Below, piece by piece: positions 28,678 to 36,228 of a stretch of DNA of 64,000 nucleotides (its first letter is position 1; the number at the start of each line of letters is the position of its first letter). Made by a program: the position numbers and the translations under genes. Origin of the DNA: Betaproteobacteria bacterium (GTDB lineage: Bacteria; Pseudomonadota; Gammaproteobacteria; Burkholderiales; Casimicrobiaceae); the NCBI GenBank assembly GCA_013298765.1, contig JAAFJA010000012.1, positions 1 through 64,000 of the forward strand, in the 5' to 3' direction. Under the pieces are notes generated by a model. The model worked only from the letters and a program-made list of their open reading frames with translations, was not told the origin of the DNA and made no database searches.

Positions 28678-29754
28678 ATGAAAACCCGCTTCTTTTCGCT
28701 CTTCAAGTCGGTGCGCCGCCTGCTCGGTACGCTCTGCGTCGCGCTATCGATGCTCGCCGTGAGCGCAGGCGTCACATCGACCGCCGCGATCGCGCAGGTG
28801 CCCATCATCTACGCCTACGACTTCTCTGGCGCGCGGCTCGTAAGTTTCGCAGCCAGCGCGCCGGGCACGCTCCTCAGCAACGTGAACTTGACGGGGCTGG
28901 GGGCGGGCGAATTTCTGCTCGGCATCGATTTTCGACCCGCCAATGGTCAGCTCTACGGTTTGGTTTTCGAAAGCGCGTCGATCGGCCGCCTTGTGACGAT
29001 CGACAAGAGTACCGGTGGAGTGACTTCAGTGGGCCCGAACCCGGTCGTCATCGGCGGAAGTTTCTACGGTGTGAGTTTCGACCCAGCCTCGGATCAGCTA
29101 CGCGCGGTGTCCAACTTCGACCTAAACATTCGCATTAGTCCCGCTGGGGGAACAGGAAGTACAGACACCACGCTTGCCTTCGCAGCGGGCGATCCGAACT
29201 TCGGCGTTAATCCGAGCGTTGTGCATTTGGCACACACCAACGCATTCGCCGGCGCGACGACCACAACAACCTATGGCATCGACGCAGCCACCGATTCACT
29301 CGTGCGCATCGGCGGGGTCAACGCAACGCCTTCGCCAAACGGTGGTCAGTTGACTACGATCGGATCGCTGGGTGTAGCTGCAAATCTGATTGGCGGATTC
29401 GACATCGAACCAGCGAGCAACGTCGGCTACGCGGTCCTTGGGATCGGCAGCGCGTCGGTGCTGCATTCCATCAACCTGGCTACGGGCGCAGCGACTGCGA
29501 TTGGCACCGTTGGTTTAAGTTCTGGGAACGTCGATGGCGTAGCCATCGCGCCGACCAACCGTTGTCTTGACTTAGACGGCGACGGCGTTTCGCGCGCCTC
29601 CACGGACGGTCTAATGTTGATACGCGCTTTGCTCGGCATGACTGGAACAAGCGTGACCGCTGGCGCGATCGCGTCACCCGCGCCACCACGATCTACCTGG
29701 AGCGCGATTCGTAGCCATCTGCAGCTGAACTGCGAAATGTACTTTTCGCCCTAG
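28678..29754 (+). CDS. exported DUF4394 protein with dockerin-like C-terminal tail, paralogue 3
   Basis: 358 residues, with a signal peptide ending near AIAQ (residue 40). The DUF4394 core is closest to paralogue 2: IIYAYDFSGARLVSFAASAPGTL, GIDFRPANGQLYGLV, GVSFDPASDQLRAVSNFDLN and TTTYGIDAATDSLVRIGG. The tail CLDLDGDGVSRASTDGLM, then LIRALLGMTGTSV and RSTWSAIRSHLQLNCEM, again carries the Ca-loop-like Asp pattern. Two Cys (start of the loop and near the C terminus) are conserved in all three tails and could form a disulfide. It is followed 40 bases later by the esterase gene. Confidence 0.86.
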   Translation: MKTRFFSLFKSVRRLLGTLCVALSMLAVSAGVTSTAAIAQVPIIYAYDFSGARLVSFAASAPGTLLSNVNLTGLGAGEFLLGIDFRPANGQLYGLVFESASIGRLVTIDKSTGGVTSVGPNPVVIGGSFYGVSFDPASDQLRAVSNFDLNIRISPAGGTGSTDTTLAFAAGDPNFGVNPSVVHLAHTNAFAGATTTTTYGIDAATDSLVRIGGVNATPSPNGGQLTTIGSLGVAANLIGGFDIEPASNVGYAVLGIGSASVLHSINLATGAATAIGTVGLSSGNVDGVAIAPTNRCLDLDGDGVSRASTDGLMLIRALLGMTGTSVTAGAIASPAPPRSTWSAIRSHLQLNCEMYFSP

Positions 29755-29794
29755 CGGCTCCTGCACAAGCGCAGCTAAAAACTAGAATAGCCAC

Positions 29795-30460
29795 ATGCTT
29801 GATTCCATCACCCTCGAACCTGATTTCCCCGCCGACGCTTGTGTCATTTGGATGCACGGCCTCGGTGCCGACGGCAACGATTTCGTGCCAATCGTCCCCG
29901 AGCTCGATTTTCCGCTCACGCACACCGTCCGTTTCGTATTTCCGAACGCGCCCACCATGCCCGTCACGATCAACGGCGGCTACATCATGCGAGCGTGGTA
30001 CGACATCGTCGGCGCCGATTTGGATAACCGCGCAGACGAAGGCGGTGTGCGCCGATCACAAGCGCAGATCAGCGAAATCATCGCCGATCAGCGCGCGAAA
30101 GGGATTTCGACCGATCGAATCGTGCTAGCAGGCTTCTCGCAAGGCGGCGTCATCGCGCTGCAAACCGCCCTGCGGCATCCAGAACCGTTCGCGGGCGTAC
30201 TCGCACTCTCTACGTATCTTGCCTGCCGCGATACGCTGGGCATTGAAGGCACGCGCACCAACAAAACGACACCGATTTTCTATGCGCATGGCAGCGTCGA
30301 TCCCGTGATCCCGATGGCGCTTGCGAAGCGGTCAAAGGCCGAACTCGAAAATCACGGCTATCAAGTCGAGTGGCACGAATACGGCATGCCGCATTCGGTC
30401 TGCGCGGAAGAAGTCGACGACATCGCAGCGTTTTTGAAGCGCGTGCTAGCGGTCGGTTGA
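29795..30460 (+). CDS. carboxylesterase/phospholipase of the Abhydrolase_2 family
   Basis: A 221-residue dimer-type carboxylesterase of the Pseudomonas EstB / acyl-protein thioesterase family. WMHGLGADGNDF is the oxyanion block, FPNAPTMPVTINGGY and RAWYDI the family signature, GFSQGG gives the nucleophile S115, and AHGSVDPVIPM and GMPHSVCAEE supply the Asp and His. The length and lack of a signal peptide fit a cytoplasmic esterase acting on short-chain esters or lysophospholipids. The gene is monocistronic as far as can be seen; downstream lies a repeat element. Confidence 0.93.
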   Translation: MLDSITLEPDFPADACVIWMHGLGADGNDFVPIVPELDFPLTHTVRFVFPNAPTMPVTINGGYIMRAWYDIVGADLDNRADEGGVRRSQAQISEIIADQRAKGISTDRIVLAGFSQGGVIALQTALRHPEPFAGVLALSTYLACRDTLGIEGTRTNKTTPIFYAHGSVDPVIPMALAKRSKAELENHGYQVEWHEYGMPHSVCAEEVDDIAAFLKRVLAVG

Positions 30461-30480
30461 GCTAAACGTCTTTGAATTCT

Positions 30481-30771
30481 TTGACGCTGATTGCGCTGAT
30501 TTCGCAGATTGACACTGATTTTCGTTAGCGCCTCAACAATTGCAGTCGTCACCGCCACGTCAAGAAAACACTAGGCGCCACGCAATCAAAGTCGAACAAG
30601 CACTACGAAGGCTATCTGTGTTCATCTGTGTAAATCTGTAGCGAATAATCCTTCAAGCAGAACAACTCGAATTTGTGCAGGTTGATTGCCGCAGAATTTT
30701 TACGAACCACGGTCACATAAGACCGAAAAATAATCAGCGTTAATCTGCGAAATCAGCGTAATCTGCGTCAA
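30481..30771. repeat. inverted-repeat-bounded intergenic element
   Basis: Imperfect terminal inverted repeats of about 42-46 bases flank this 290-base stretch. The left arm contains TTGACGCTGATTGCGCTG and the right arm CAGCGTAATCTGCGTCAA. The middle holds further variants of the same motif (CTGTGTTCATCTGTGTAAATCTG). This kind of TCTGCG/ATCAGCG low-complexity intergenic repeat occurs in many unrelated bacteria. It fills nearly all of the gap 30461-30790; no coding frame is visible. Confidence 0.75.
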
Positions 30772-30790
30772 AAAAAGAAACCGCCGAACC

Positions 30791-31702
30791 TTGCTCCCTA
30801 GTCTCCTAGATCAACTCACCCACCCCGACGTGCGCGCGCTCGCGTGGGCGATCGGCTCGCCCGCGTTATTCAACGCGTCGCAGCCCGTATGGCAAGGTCG
30901 ATTGCGGGATGACGCCTGGTCCGCCGCTGAAGTCGCGCGCTGTGCCGATTGGTTGCTCGCGCTCGATCGCTCGCCTGACGCCTTGCGAGCTGCAGCGGGC
31001 GACCCAACGTTCAACACACCGCTCGGCCATGTTTTCGAAAAGCTCGTGCTCTTCTGGCAATCGCAGCGCCCGGATGTGCGCCATGCCACGCGCGGTCTCA
31101 TCGTTAGAAACGGTGGCCGCACCATCGGCGAATTCGATGTCGTAATGCTCAGGCACGACGGCGTGATCGAAACGCTCGAAGTCACGGTGAAGTATTACCT
31201 GAACTTGAAGCCCGAGCTTGGCATCGAAGGCTGCATCGGCCCACGCGCGTACGATCGCATGAACGAAAAGTTCGCAAAGATGACCACGCGGCAAACCGAT
31301 TTGGGCAACACCGAGTTTGGTCGTCTTGCGATTTGCCGATGGCTCGAAGCAAGCTGCGGCGAAACGCGCACGCCAGACGAACTCATCGTCGAGAATCACG
31401 CCATCGCTCGCGGCTACATTTTTCATCCGAGTGAACACGTCGCGTTCGCCAACGAGCTCTCGCCGAACCACGGACGCGGCCTGTGGCAAACCGATGAACA
31501 CGCGCTCGAAGGCGAATGGCGAAACCTAGCCGGCCGCGAGTGGCTTGGCCCCTATCTCGGCGCACGCGAAGAGCGCGACTGGCCTAACGATCCCGCGATG
31601 CCGCGCATGTACGCACACCTGCAAGCCCGCGCCAACGCGTGGGCAGAGACCGAACGGCGCTTTGTCGTTCGCGCCGATTCGGGGTTGTTGAGGAGCGTTT
31701 AG
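30791..31702 (+). CDS. DUF1853 family protein, PD-(D/E)xK-like
   Basis: 303 residues matching DUF1853. LGHVFEKLVLFW is the entry helix, then TIGEFDVVM...ETLEVTVKYYL gives the G-E-F-D...E-x-x-x-K pattern of PD-(D/E)xK nuclease-like folds, and GCIGPRAYDRMNEKFAKM follows. DUF1853 is a conserved proteobacterial family of unknown function; nuclease activity is inferred from the motif only. The start is a TTG at 30791 at the edge of the repeat element, and no better start is available without losing the N-terminal helix. Confidence 0.83.
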   Translation: MLPSLLDQLTHPDVRALAWAIGSPALFNASQPVWQGRLRDDAWSAAEVARCADWLLALDRSPDALRAAAGDPTFNTPLGHVFEKLVLFWQSQRPDVRHATRGLIVRNGGRTIGEFDVVMLRHDGVIETLEVTVKYYLNLKPELGIEGCIGPRAYDRMNEKFAKMTTRQTDLGNTEFGRLAICRWLEASCGETRTPDELIVENHAIARGYIFHPSEHVAFANELSPNHGRGLWQTDEHALEGEWRNLAGREWLGPYLGAREERDWPNDPAMPRMYAHLQARANAWAETERRFVVRADSGLLRSV

Positions 31703-31787
31703 CGATCCATTTCGCCGCTGCGCGCGACCACTCGCGGCGGGCTGTTATCCTCCGCCCTCTTTCTATTCCACTGCAAGGGCACACATC

Positions 31788-31868
31788 ATGGGTAATCGCG
31801 ACAAACAGGGGCGAGAGCCGAAAAAGCCGAAGCAGCCGCCGAAGCCACCAGTTCCGAAGGGGTTTTAG
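31788..31868 (+). CDS. 26-residue basic, proline-rich small protein
   Basis: ATG at 31788 begins a 26-codon frame: MGNRDKQGREPKKPKQPPKP followed by PVPKGF and TAG. Eight of 26 residues are Lys or Arg and seven are Pro, and AAGGG lies upstream at a somewhat long distance. I recall very similar short NRDKxxREPKKPK proteins annotated as hypothetical in other proteobacteria, which is why I list it. Its last four bases overlap the end of the convergent CoA-transferase gene. The function is unknown; the highly basic, disordered composition would suit nucleic acid or ribosome contact, but that is a guess. Confidence 0.65.
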   Translation: MGNRDKQGREPKKPKQPPKPPVPKGF

Positions 31869-33073
31869 CTAGGGATTTTGCCGAGCACTTCGCGAATCAC
31901 CGCTTCGGTATCCGCCCCCTTGGCGGGCGGGGCGTATCGATATTCGACGGGCGTTTCGCTCATGCGGATGGGGCTTGCCACCATGGCGACGTTGCCGCCG
32001 CCTTGTTCTGGCGGGCGCTGCATATCAACGCGGAGATTACGGTGTTGCACTTGCGGGTGCGCGAACACTTGATCGTAGGTGTTGATGGGTGCATGAGGGA
32101 TGCCGAGGCTTGCGAAGGTGTCGAGCCAAAAGGCGGTGGGTTGCGTGGTGAGCGTGCGCTCCATTTCAGCAACGAGCGCAGCGCGGTTTTTGTTGCGATC
32201 CTTCATTTCGATGAAGCGCGGATCGATTGCGAGCGCGGGCACGCCCATCGCATCGCAAAGTTTTCGCCATTGGCTGTCGTTGCCCGCGCCGACGATCATG
32301 TAGCCGTCTTTCGTTTTAAACGATTGGTAGGGCGCGAGATTCACATGCGCGTTGCCCACGCGTTTGGGTTGTTTGCCGGTGAGGAAATAGCTCGCGATTT
32401 GGTTTGCGCCGAATTGCACGACGGAATCCAAGAGTGCGATGTCGATCCGCTGCCCTCGTCCGGTGTTGTGGCGCGCTTCAATCGCGGCAAGGATCGCGAC
32501 GGTCGCGTTTAAGCCTGAGAGCACATCAGTAACCGCGATCACCACTTTCACCGGGCCGCCGCCCGCGCCCCCGTCTTCCACATCGGCGTGGCCGTTGATC
32601 GCCATCAAGCCGCCTTCGGCTTGGCAGAGCAAATCGTAGCCAGGGCGCTCGGCGTACGGCCCGTCTTGACCGTAGGCGGTGATTGAGCAATAGACGAGGC
32701 GTGGATTCAGGGCTGAGAGCGTTTCGTAATCAAGACCGTAGCGCTTCAAGTCGCCTACTTTGTAGTTCTCAACCAAGATGTCGCTTTTCAGCGCGAGTTC
32801 GCGCACGATGTCTTGGCCCTCGGGCTTCGTTAAATCAACGGCAATCGAGCGCTTGTTTCGATTGCAGCTTGAGAAATATGCCGAGTCTTTCGTTTCGTTG
32901 CCATTGGCATCACGAAGCCACTGCGGCCCCCAACTGCGCGTATCGTCACCCGTATCGGGGCGCTCTACCTTGATGACGTCCGCCCCCAAATCGCCGAGCG
33001 TTTGCGTGCACCACGGCCCTGCGAGCACGCGAGTGAGATCAAGAACACGAAGGTGAGAAAGTGCGCCAGCCAT
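31865..33073 (-). CDS. class III CoA-transferase (CaiB/BaiF family)
   Basis: A 402-residue family III CoA-transferase, which moves CoA between carboxylic acids. Signatures: LRVLDLTRVLAGPWCTQTLGDLGADVIKVERP at the N terminus, then a Ser/Ala region SDILVENYKVGDLKRYGLDY around the catalytic Asp position, YDLLCQAEGGLMAING, and the C-terminal HAPINTYDQVFAHPQV. Formyl-CoA, succinyl-CoA:mesaconate and carnitine enzymes share this pattern; the substrate pair cannot be decided. The frame extends upstream to 33118, but the ATG at 33073 (MAGALSHLRVL) matches the family start. A hairpin element lies upstream. Confidence 0.92.
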   Translation of the reverse strand: MAGALSHLRVLDLTRVLAGPWCTQTLGDLGADVIKVERPDTGDDTRSWGPQWLRDANGNETKDSAYFSSCNRNKRSIAVDLTKPEGQDIVRELALKSDILVENYKVGDLKRYGLDYETLSALNPRLVYCSITAYGQDGPYAERPGYDLLCQAEGGLMAINGHADVEDGGAGGGPVKVVIAVTDVLSGLNATVAILAAIEARHNTGRGQRIDIALLDSVVQFGANQIASYFLTGKQPKRVGNAHVNLAPYQSFKTKDGYMIVGAGNDSQWRKLCDAMGVPALAIDPRFIEMKDRNKNRAALVAEMERTLTTQPTAFWLDTFASLGIPHAPINTYDQVFAHPQVQHRNLRVDMQRPPEQGGGNVAMVASPIRMSETPVEYRYAPPAKGADTEAVIREVLGKIPS

Positions 33074-33124
33074 GTCGGTCGAAAGTTTGGATACGAATAG
33101 CCCAATCATAGACGCCACTAAAAT

Positions 33125-33294
33125 CTAAGGAAACGCTGAACAAGTCCCACGTGCGCATCGCATCCTCGGAGTTGGGCGATCTGAAACCCCAAAATTCTTC
33201 AACATAGCCCCGCTATGCCTCAGAATTTTGGCTTCCAGTTCATCCCAATCCGCCGCGCGCTGCATCACGCGGACTTATTCAGTGTTTCCCTAAG
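33125..33294. repeat. 170-base palindromic MITE-like element
   Basis: Terminal inverted repeats of about 23 bases (left 33125-33147, right 33271-33294) include GGAAACGCTGAACAAGTCC and its near complement. Internal arms 33189-33208 and 33212-33231 pair around a CCC loop at exactly the centre of the outer repeats. The whole element can therefore fold into one long imperfect hairpin. It has no coding capacity. It fills the gap between the CoA-transferase and ferredoxin genes and ends one base before an ATG. Confidence 0.82.
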
Positions 33295-33318
33295 ATGAAT
33301 TCTTTTCGGGCGGTGCGC

Positions 33319-33627
33319 ATGAGCTTTTATTCACATCACATTTTTTTCTGCACCAATGAGCGTGACGACGGACGCCCTTCATGCGGGCATCGTTGTTCAA
33401 GCGAGTTGCGCGACTACGCAAAGAAAAAGATCAAGGCATTGGGTTTGAACGGTCAGGGGCGCGTGCGGGTGAACAATGCCGGTTGCTTAGACCGTTGCGA
33501 TGCTGGGCCGGTGGTCGTGGTGTACCCAGAGGAAGTTTGGTATCGAATCGATTCGAAAGAAGATGTCGATGCCGTGATCGCGGAGCATGTTCAGGGCGGA
33601 AAAGTCGTCGAACGTTTACGCGTATAA
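33319..33627 (+). CDS. thioredoxin-like [2Fe-2S] ferredoxin
   Basis: A 102-residue thioredoxin-fold [2Fe-2S] ferredoxin. The Cys ligands are in FFCTNERDDGRPSCG and VNNAGCLDRCDAGPVVVVYP, the pattern of this class. It ends with the typical WYRIDSKEDVDAVIAEH segment. Such proteins carry electrons for unknown cytosolic partners. I chose the ATG at 33319 (MSFYSHHIFFC) because it matches the family start; an upstream in-frame ATG at 33295 directly borders the palindromic element. The gene converges on the CysQ-like gene. Confidence 0.9.
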   Translation: MSFYSHHIFFCTNERDDGRPSCGHRCSSELRDYAKKKIKALGLNGQGRVRVNNAGCLDRCDAGPVVVVYPEEVWYRIDSKEDVDAVIAEHVQGGKVVERLRV

Positions 33628-33645
33628 GCGCGCTCTAGCTGCGCT

Positions 33646-34425
33646 CTAGTTGCGCTCGCTGCCGATATCCGTGAGCGCGCCCATGATCGCCGCCACGCAC
33701 TCCGTGCGGCACACAACCAAGCCTTCGTGCAGCACGACATCCGATTGATTGAAGCGAATGGGCTGGTTGGCAAGTGTTGACACATGCAACCCATGCGCTA
33801 GGGCAACACCCACGGGCGCTGCGGCGTCCCATTCGTTCATGCCGCCGCTATGTATGTAGGCGAGCACATCACCGCGCACCACCATCATCGCTTTGGCCCC
33901 GGCCGAGCCGACCTGAACGAGCGACGCGCCCAGCGCGGCAGCGACCCGCTCCGCGAAGGCAGGCGGGCGTGATCGGCTGATGACAACGCGTCGCGGCACT
34001 TGCAGCGTATCTTGCACGCGCCGCGCTGCGCTTGTTTCGCTCGCGAATAGTTCGCCGCGTGCAGGCATCGCCACTGCGGCATGGGTCACCACGCCCGCCT
34101 CAGCGAGCGCCACATGCACCGCCCAATCGTCGCGAAGCTCGCGAAACTCGCGTGTGCCGTCAAGCGGATCGATGATCCAAACCCGTGATTGCGAGAGCCG
34201 TTTGCGGTTGTCGATCGCCTCTTCGGAGAGCACGGCATCGTGCGCTCGCTCGCGTGCGAGCTCGGCCAAGAGATACTCGTTCGCTAATCGATCCGCCTCG
34301 TCACCCAGCGCTTTTGCCACAAGCGCGCTTTGCCGCTGGAGGGAGAGCAAGCGCTCACCTGCTTCGCGCGCCAACCGGCACGCGAGGGCTAAGTCATCGT
34401 TCGCGAAGGGCGCGGGGTTTGTCAC
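33646..34425 (-). CDS. cysQ: CysQ-like 3'(2'),5'-bisphosphate nucleotidase / inositol-phosphatase family
   Basis: A 259-residue FIG-superfamily phosphatase. WIIDPLDGTREFRE is the metal-binding DPLDGTxEF motif typical of CysQ, preceded by VLSEEAIDNRKRL (the Glu ligand). The C-terminal NEWDAAAPVGVALAHGL is the WD-A-P motif. CysQ removes the 3'-phosphate of adenosine 3',5'-bisphosphate made during sulfate assimilation. The identification over plain inositol monophosphatase rests on the TREF block. The gene converges on the ferredoxin gene; about 130 bases of A+T-rich sequence separate it from azlD. Confidence 0.87.
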   Translation of the reverse strand: MTNPAPFANDDLALACRLAREAGERLLSLQRQSALVAKALGDEADRLANEYLLAELARERAHDAVLSEEAIDNRKRLSQSRVWIIDPLDGTREFRELRDDWAVHVALAEAGVVTHAAVAMPARGELFASETSAARRVQDTLQVPRRVVISRSRPPAFAERVAAALGASLVQVGSAGAKAMMVVRGDVLAYIHSGGMNEWDAAAPVGVALAHGLHVSTLANQPIRFNQSDVVLHEGLVVCRTECVAAIMGALTDIGSERN

Positions 34426-34558
34426 TGCGATTCTCAGTCATCGAAATATTGCTTAACACTCGTCACCCATATTGAAATGGGGCTAATGGCTGTTTTTTAC
34501 TTGGTTCGCTATTGTCAAAATAAGCCTCTAGCCATAATAAAAGCAAGCGCTAAATGAA

Positions 34559-34900
34559 TTATCTGAAGACAAACTCAATCAAATAAAGCGTACTCATTCC
34601 AGCGACGATCGGAAGCATCATCCCGCCACGCCACCACGCGACCAACCCGGTCACCAGAGCCGCAACCATGTGCGGCCACCGCGCGTTGAGATCGACCTGC
34701 GACTGATTCATCACCACCAGCGGCACCACAATCGCGGCGAAGATGGCCGGTACGGCTAACTGCAATGCGCGCTCAAACTTTGGTGGCAGGCGCTTGCCTG
34801 CGAAAAATCCGATGAAGGAATAGCGAATCAGGAAGGTGCCAATGGCGAGCCCGACAATTGCAATCCAGCCCTCCGGCGTGCCCCAAAACTGAGAGGTCAT
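34559..34900 (-). CDS. azlD: AzlD-type small subunit of a branched-chain amino acid exporter
   Basis: A 113-residue protein with four hydrophobic segments, the size and pattern of AzlD (IGTFLIRYSFIGFFAGKRLPPKFERALQLAVPAIFAAIVVP). AzlCD exports branched-chain amino acids or analogues such as azaleucine across the inner membrane. Its start overlaps the azlC stop by four bases (ATGA), so the two subunits are translationally coupled. Confidence 0.92.
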   Translation of the reverse strand: MTSQFWGTPEGWIAIVGLAIGTFLIRYSFIGFFAGKRLPPKFERALQLAVPAIFAAIVVPLVVMNQSQVDLNARWPHMVAALVTGLVAWWRGGMMLPIVAGMSTLYLIEFVFR

Positions 34901-35643
34901 GATTTGCCCCCACGCACCGCGCGCATCGCGAGTAGCGCGTCAATGACGAGCCCCACCATGGCCCCAATGAAGCAAGCGGCGATCAGCCCAAGCTTCAGCG
35001 GCAGCGCGAAAAGCAGTGCGCCCGCTGCACCGCCCGCGATCGCCGCGCCAGTCTGCCCACTCGATTTAAGTAGCGGCACCACCATGGCGATAAACGAAAG
35101 CGGAATCGTGAATTCGAGCTGCCAAGTCGGCGGCAATTTTGCGCCCAAAAATGCGCCAGCGGTGTTGGTAGCGATCCAAGTCGGCCACAGAATCGCTGAA
35201 CAGCCCAGAAAAAAAGCGAGCGGATGCGCCTTGAAGAGCCCTCGCGCATGCCGTTGTTCGTCAAACAAAAACGTTTGATCCACCAAAAACGCCGCCCAAA
35301 GCACGCGTTCGCGGCGCGTCGTGTTGGAAATTCGCTGCGAAATCGCGGCGCTGTACACCGCCATGCGCAAATTCACTACCAAGCCTGAAAGAATGGCAAT
35401 CGCAAGCGGCGCACCGCTCGCGATGAACTGTGTGAGCACCGCTTGCGACGAACCTGCAAAGGCAAACGCAGCGAGCGCGATTGCGCCCAACTCACCGAGC
35501 CCCGCCTGCACGGCAGCCACCCCGCAGACCAGCCCAAACGGAATGTAGGATGGCGTTAACACCACACATTGTTTGAAGCCAGCAATGAAAGCATCGCGCG
35601 CGCGTTCCTCGCCCGCAGTAGGCAATGAACCTTGATGACTCAT
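34897..35643 (-). CDS. azlC: AzlC-type large subunit of a branched-chain amino acid exporter
   Basis: A 248-residue AzlC permease with about seven membrane spans. AFIAGFKQCVVLTPSYIPFGLVCGVAAVQAG and AFAFAGSSQAVLTQFIASGAP are the family's N-terminal and second blocks. I chose the ATG at 35643 (MSHQGSLPTAGEE); the frame runs upstream to 35748 through sequence that is the folA reading frame on the same strand. The chosen ATG overlaps the folA stop (ATGA). folA, azlC and azlD therefore form a tightly coupled operon. Confidence 0.93.
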   Translation of the reverse strand: MSHQGSLPTAGEERARDAFIAGFKQCVVLTPSYIPFGLVCGVAAVQAGLGELGAIALAAFAFAGSSQAVLTQFIASGAPLAIAILSGLVVNLRMAVYSAAISQRISNTTRRERVLWAAFLVDQTFLFDEQRHARGLFKAHPLAFFLGCSAILWPTWIATNTAGAFLGAKLPPTWQLEFTIPLSFIAMVVPLLKSSGQTGAAIAGGAAGALLFALPLKLGLIAACFIGAMVGLVIDALLAMRAVRGGKS

Positions 35644-36152
35644 CGACGCGCGTAGTGAACGAAGTCGTAGCGGATGGCCGCACCTGAGACGGTGTCTGTC
35701 TCCTCGGCAGCGTTTCGCGAGCGCTCGACAAACTGCGCGCGATCCCAATGCGGAAACACGGTGTCGCCCGCGGCGTCAACGGCAAGCTCGGTCAAGAAAA
35801 GATCATCTGCCACACCCAGCGCTTCAGCATAGAGCGCGTTACCGCCGATCACAAACACCGGTTCAGTTGGTTGGGGGATGGAAAGCGCATCGGCAAGGCT
35901 TCGAACCAGGATGACGCCAGGCGGCAAAGAGAGCGCTTGTGAACTGACGACGACGTGTTCGCGATTGGGCAGCGGCCGGGGAAACGACTGCCAAGTGCGT
36001 CGCCCCATGATGATGCGCTTGCCGCTGGTGAGCGACTTGAAGTATTTGAGGTCACCCGACAGGTGCCACGGCAGCTTGCCGTCTTTGCCGATGATGCCGT
36101 TGCGTGCGACCGCTGCAATGAGCGCCAGACGCGGTCGAGAGGGTGAGGACAT
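35640..36152 (-). CDS. folA: dihydrofolate reductase
   Basis: DHFR reduces dihydrofolate to tetrahydrofolate with NADPH. The 170-residue protein has the whole family core: LIAAVARNGIIGKDGKLPWHL near residue 10, then DLKYFKSLTSGKRIIMGRRTWQSFPRPLPNREHVVVSS and FVIGGNALYAEAL. The catalytic acidic residue is D in SGDLKYFK. I chose the ATG at 36152 (MSSPSRPRLALIAAV), 48 bases inside the longest frame, because it gives the standard N-terminal distance. It lies 76 bases from the divergent glrK gene, and the two probably share a promoter region. Its stop overlaps the azlC start. Confidence 0.95.
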   Translation of the reverse strand: MSSPSRPRLALIAAVARNGIIGKDGKLPWHLSGDLKYFKSLTSGKRIIMGRRTWQSFPRPLPNREHVVVSSQALSLPPGVILVRSLADALSIPQPTEPVFVIGGNALYAEALGVADDLFLTELAVDAAGDTVFPHWDRAQFVERSRNAAEETDTVSGAAIRYDFVHYARR

Positions 36153-36228
36153 GGGTGAAATTCTACGAGAGCGGAGCCCCTCTGCGCCTCTCCTCGGCAC
36201 TTGGGTTGGCTTTCCTTAGAATGGTGCG

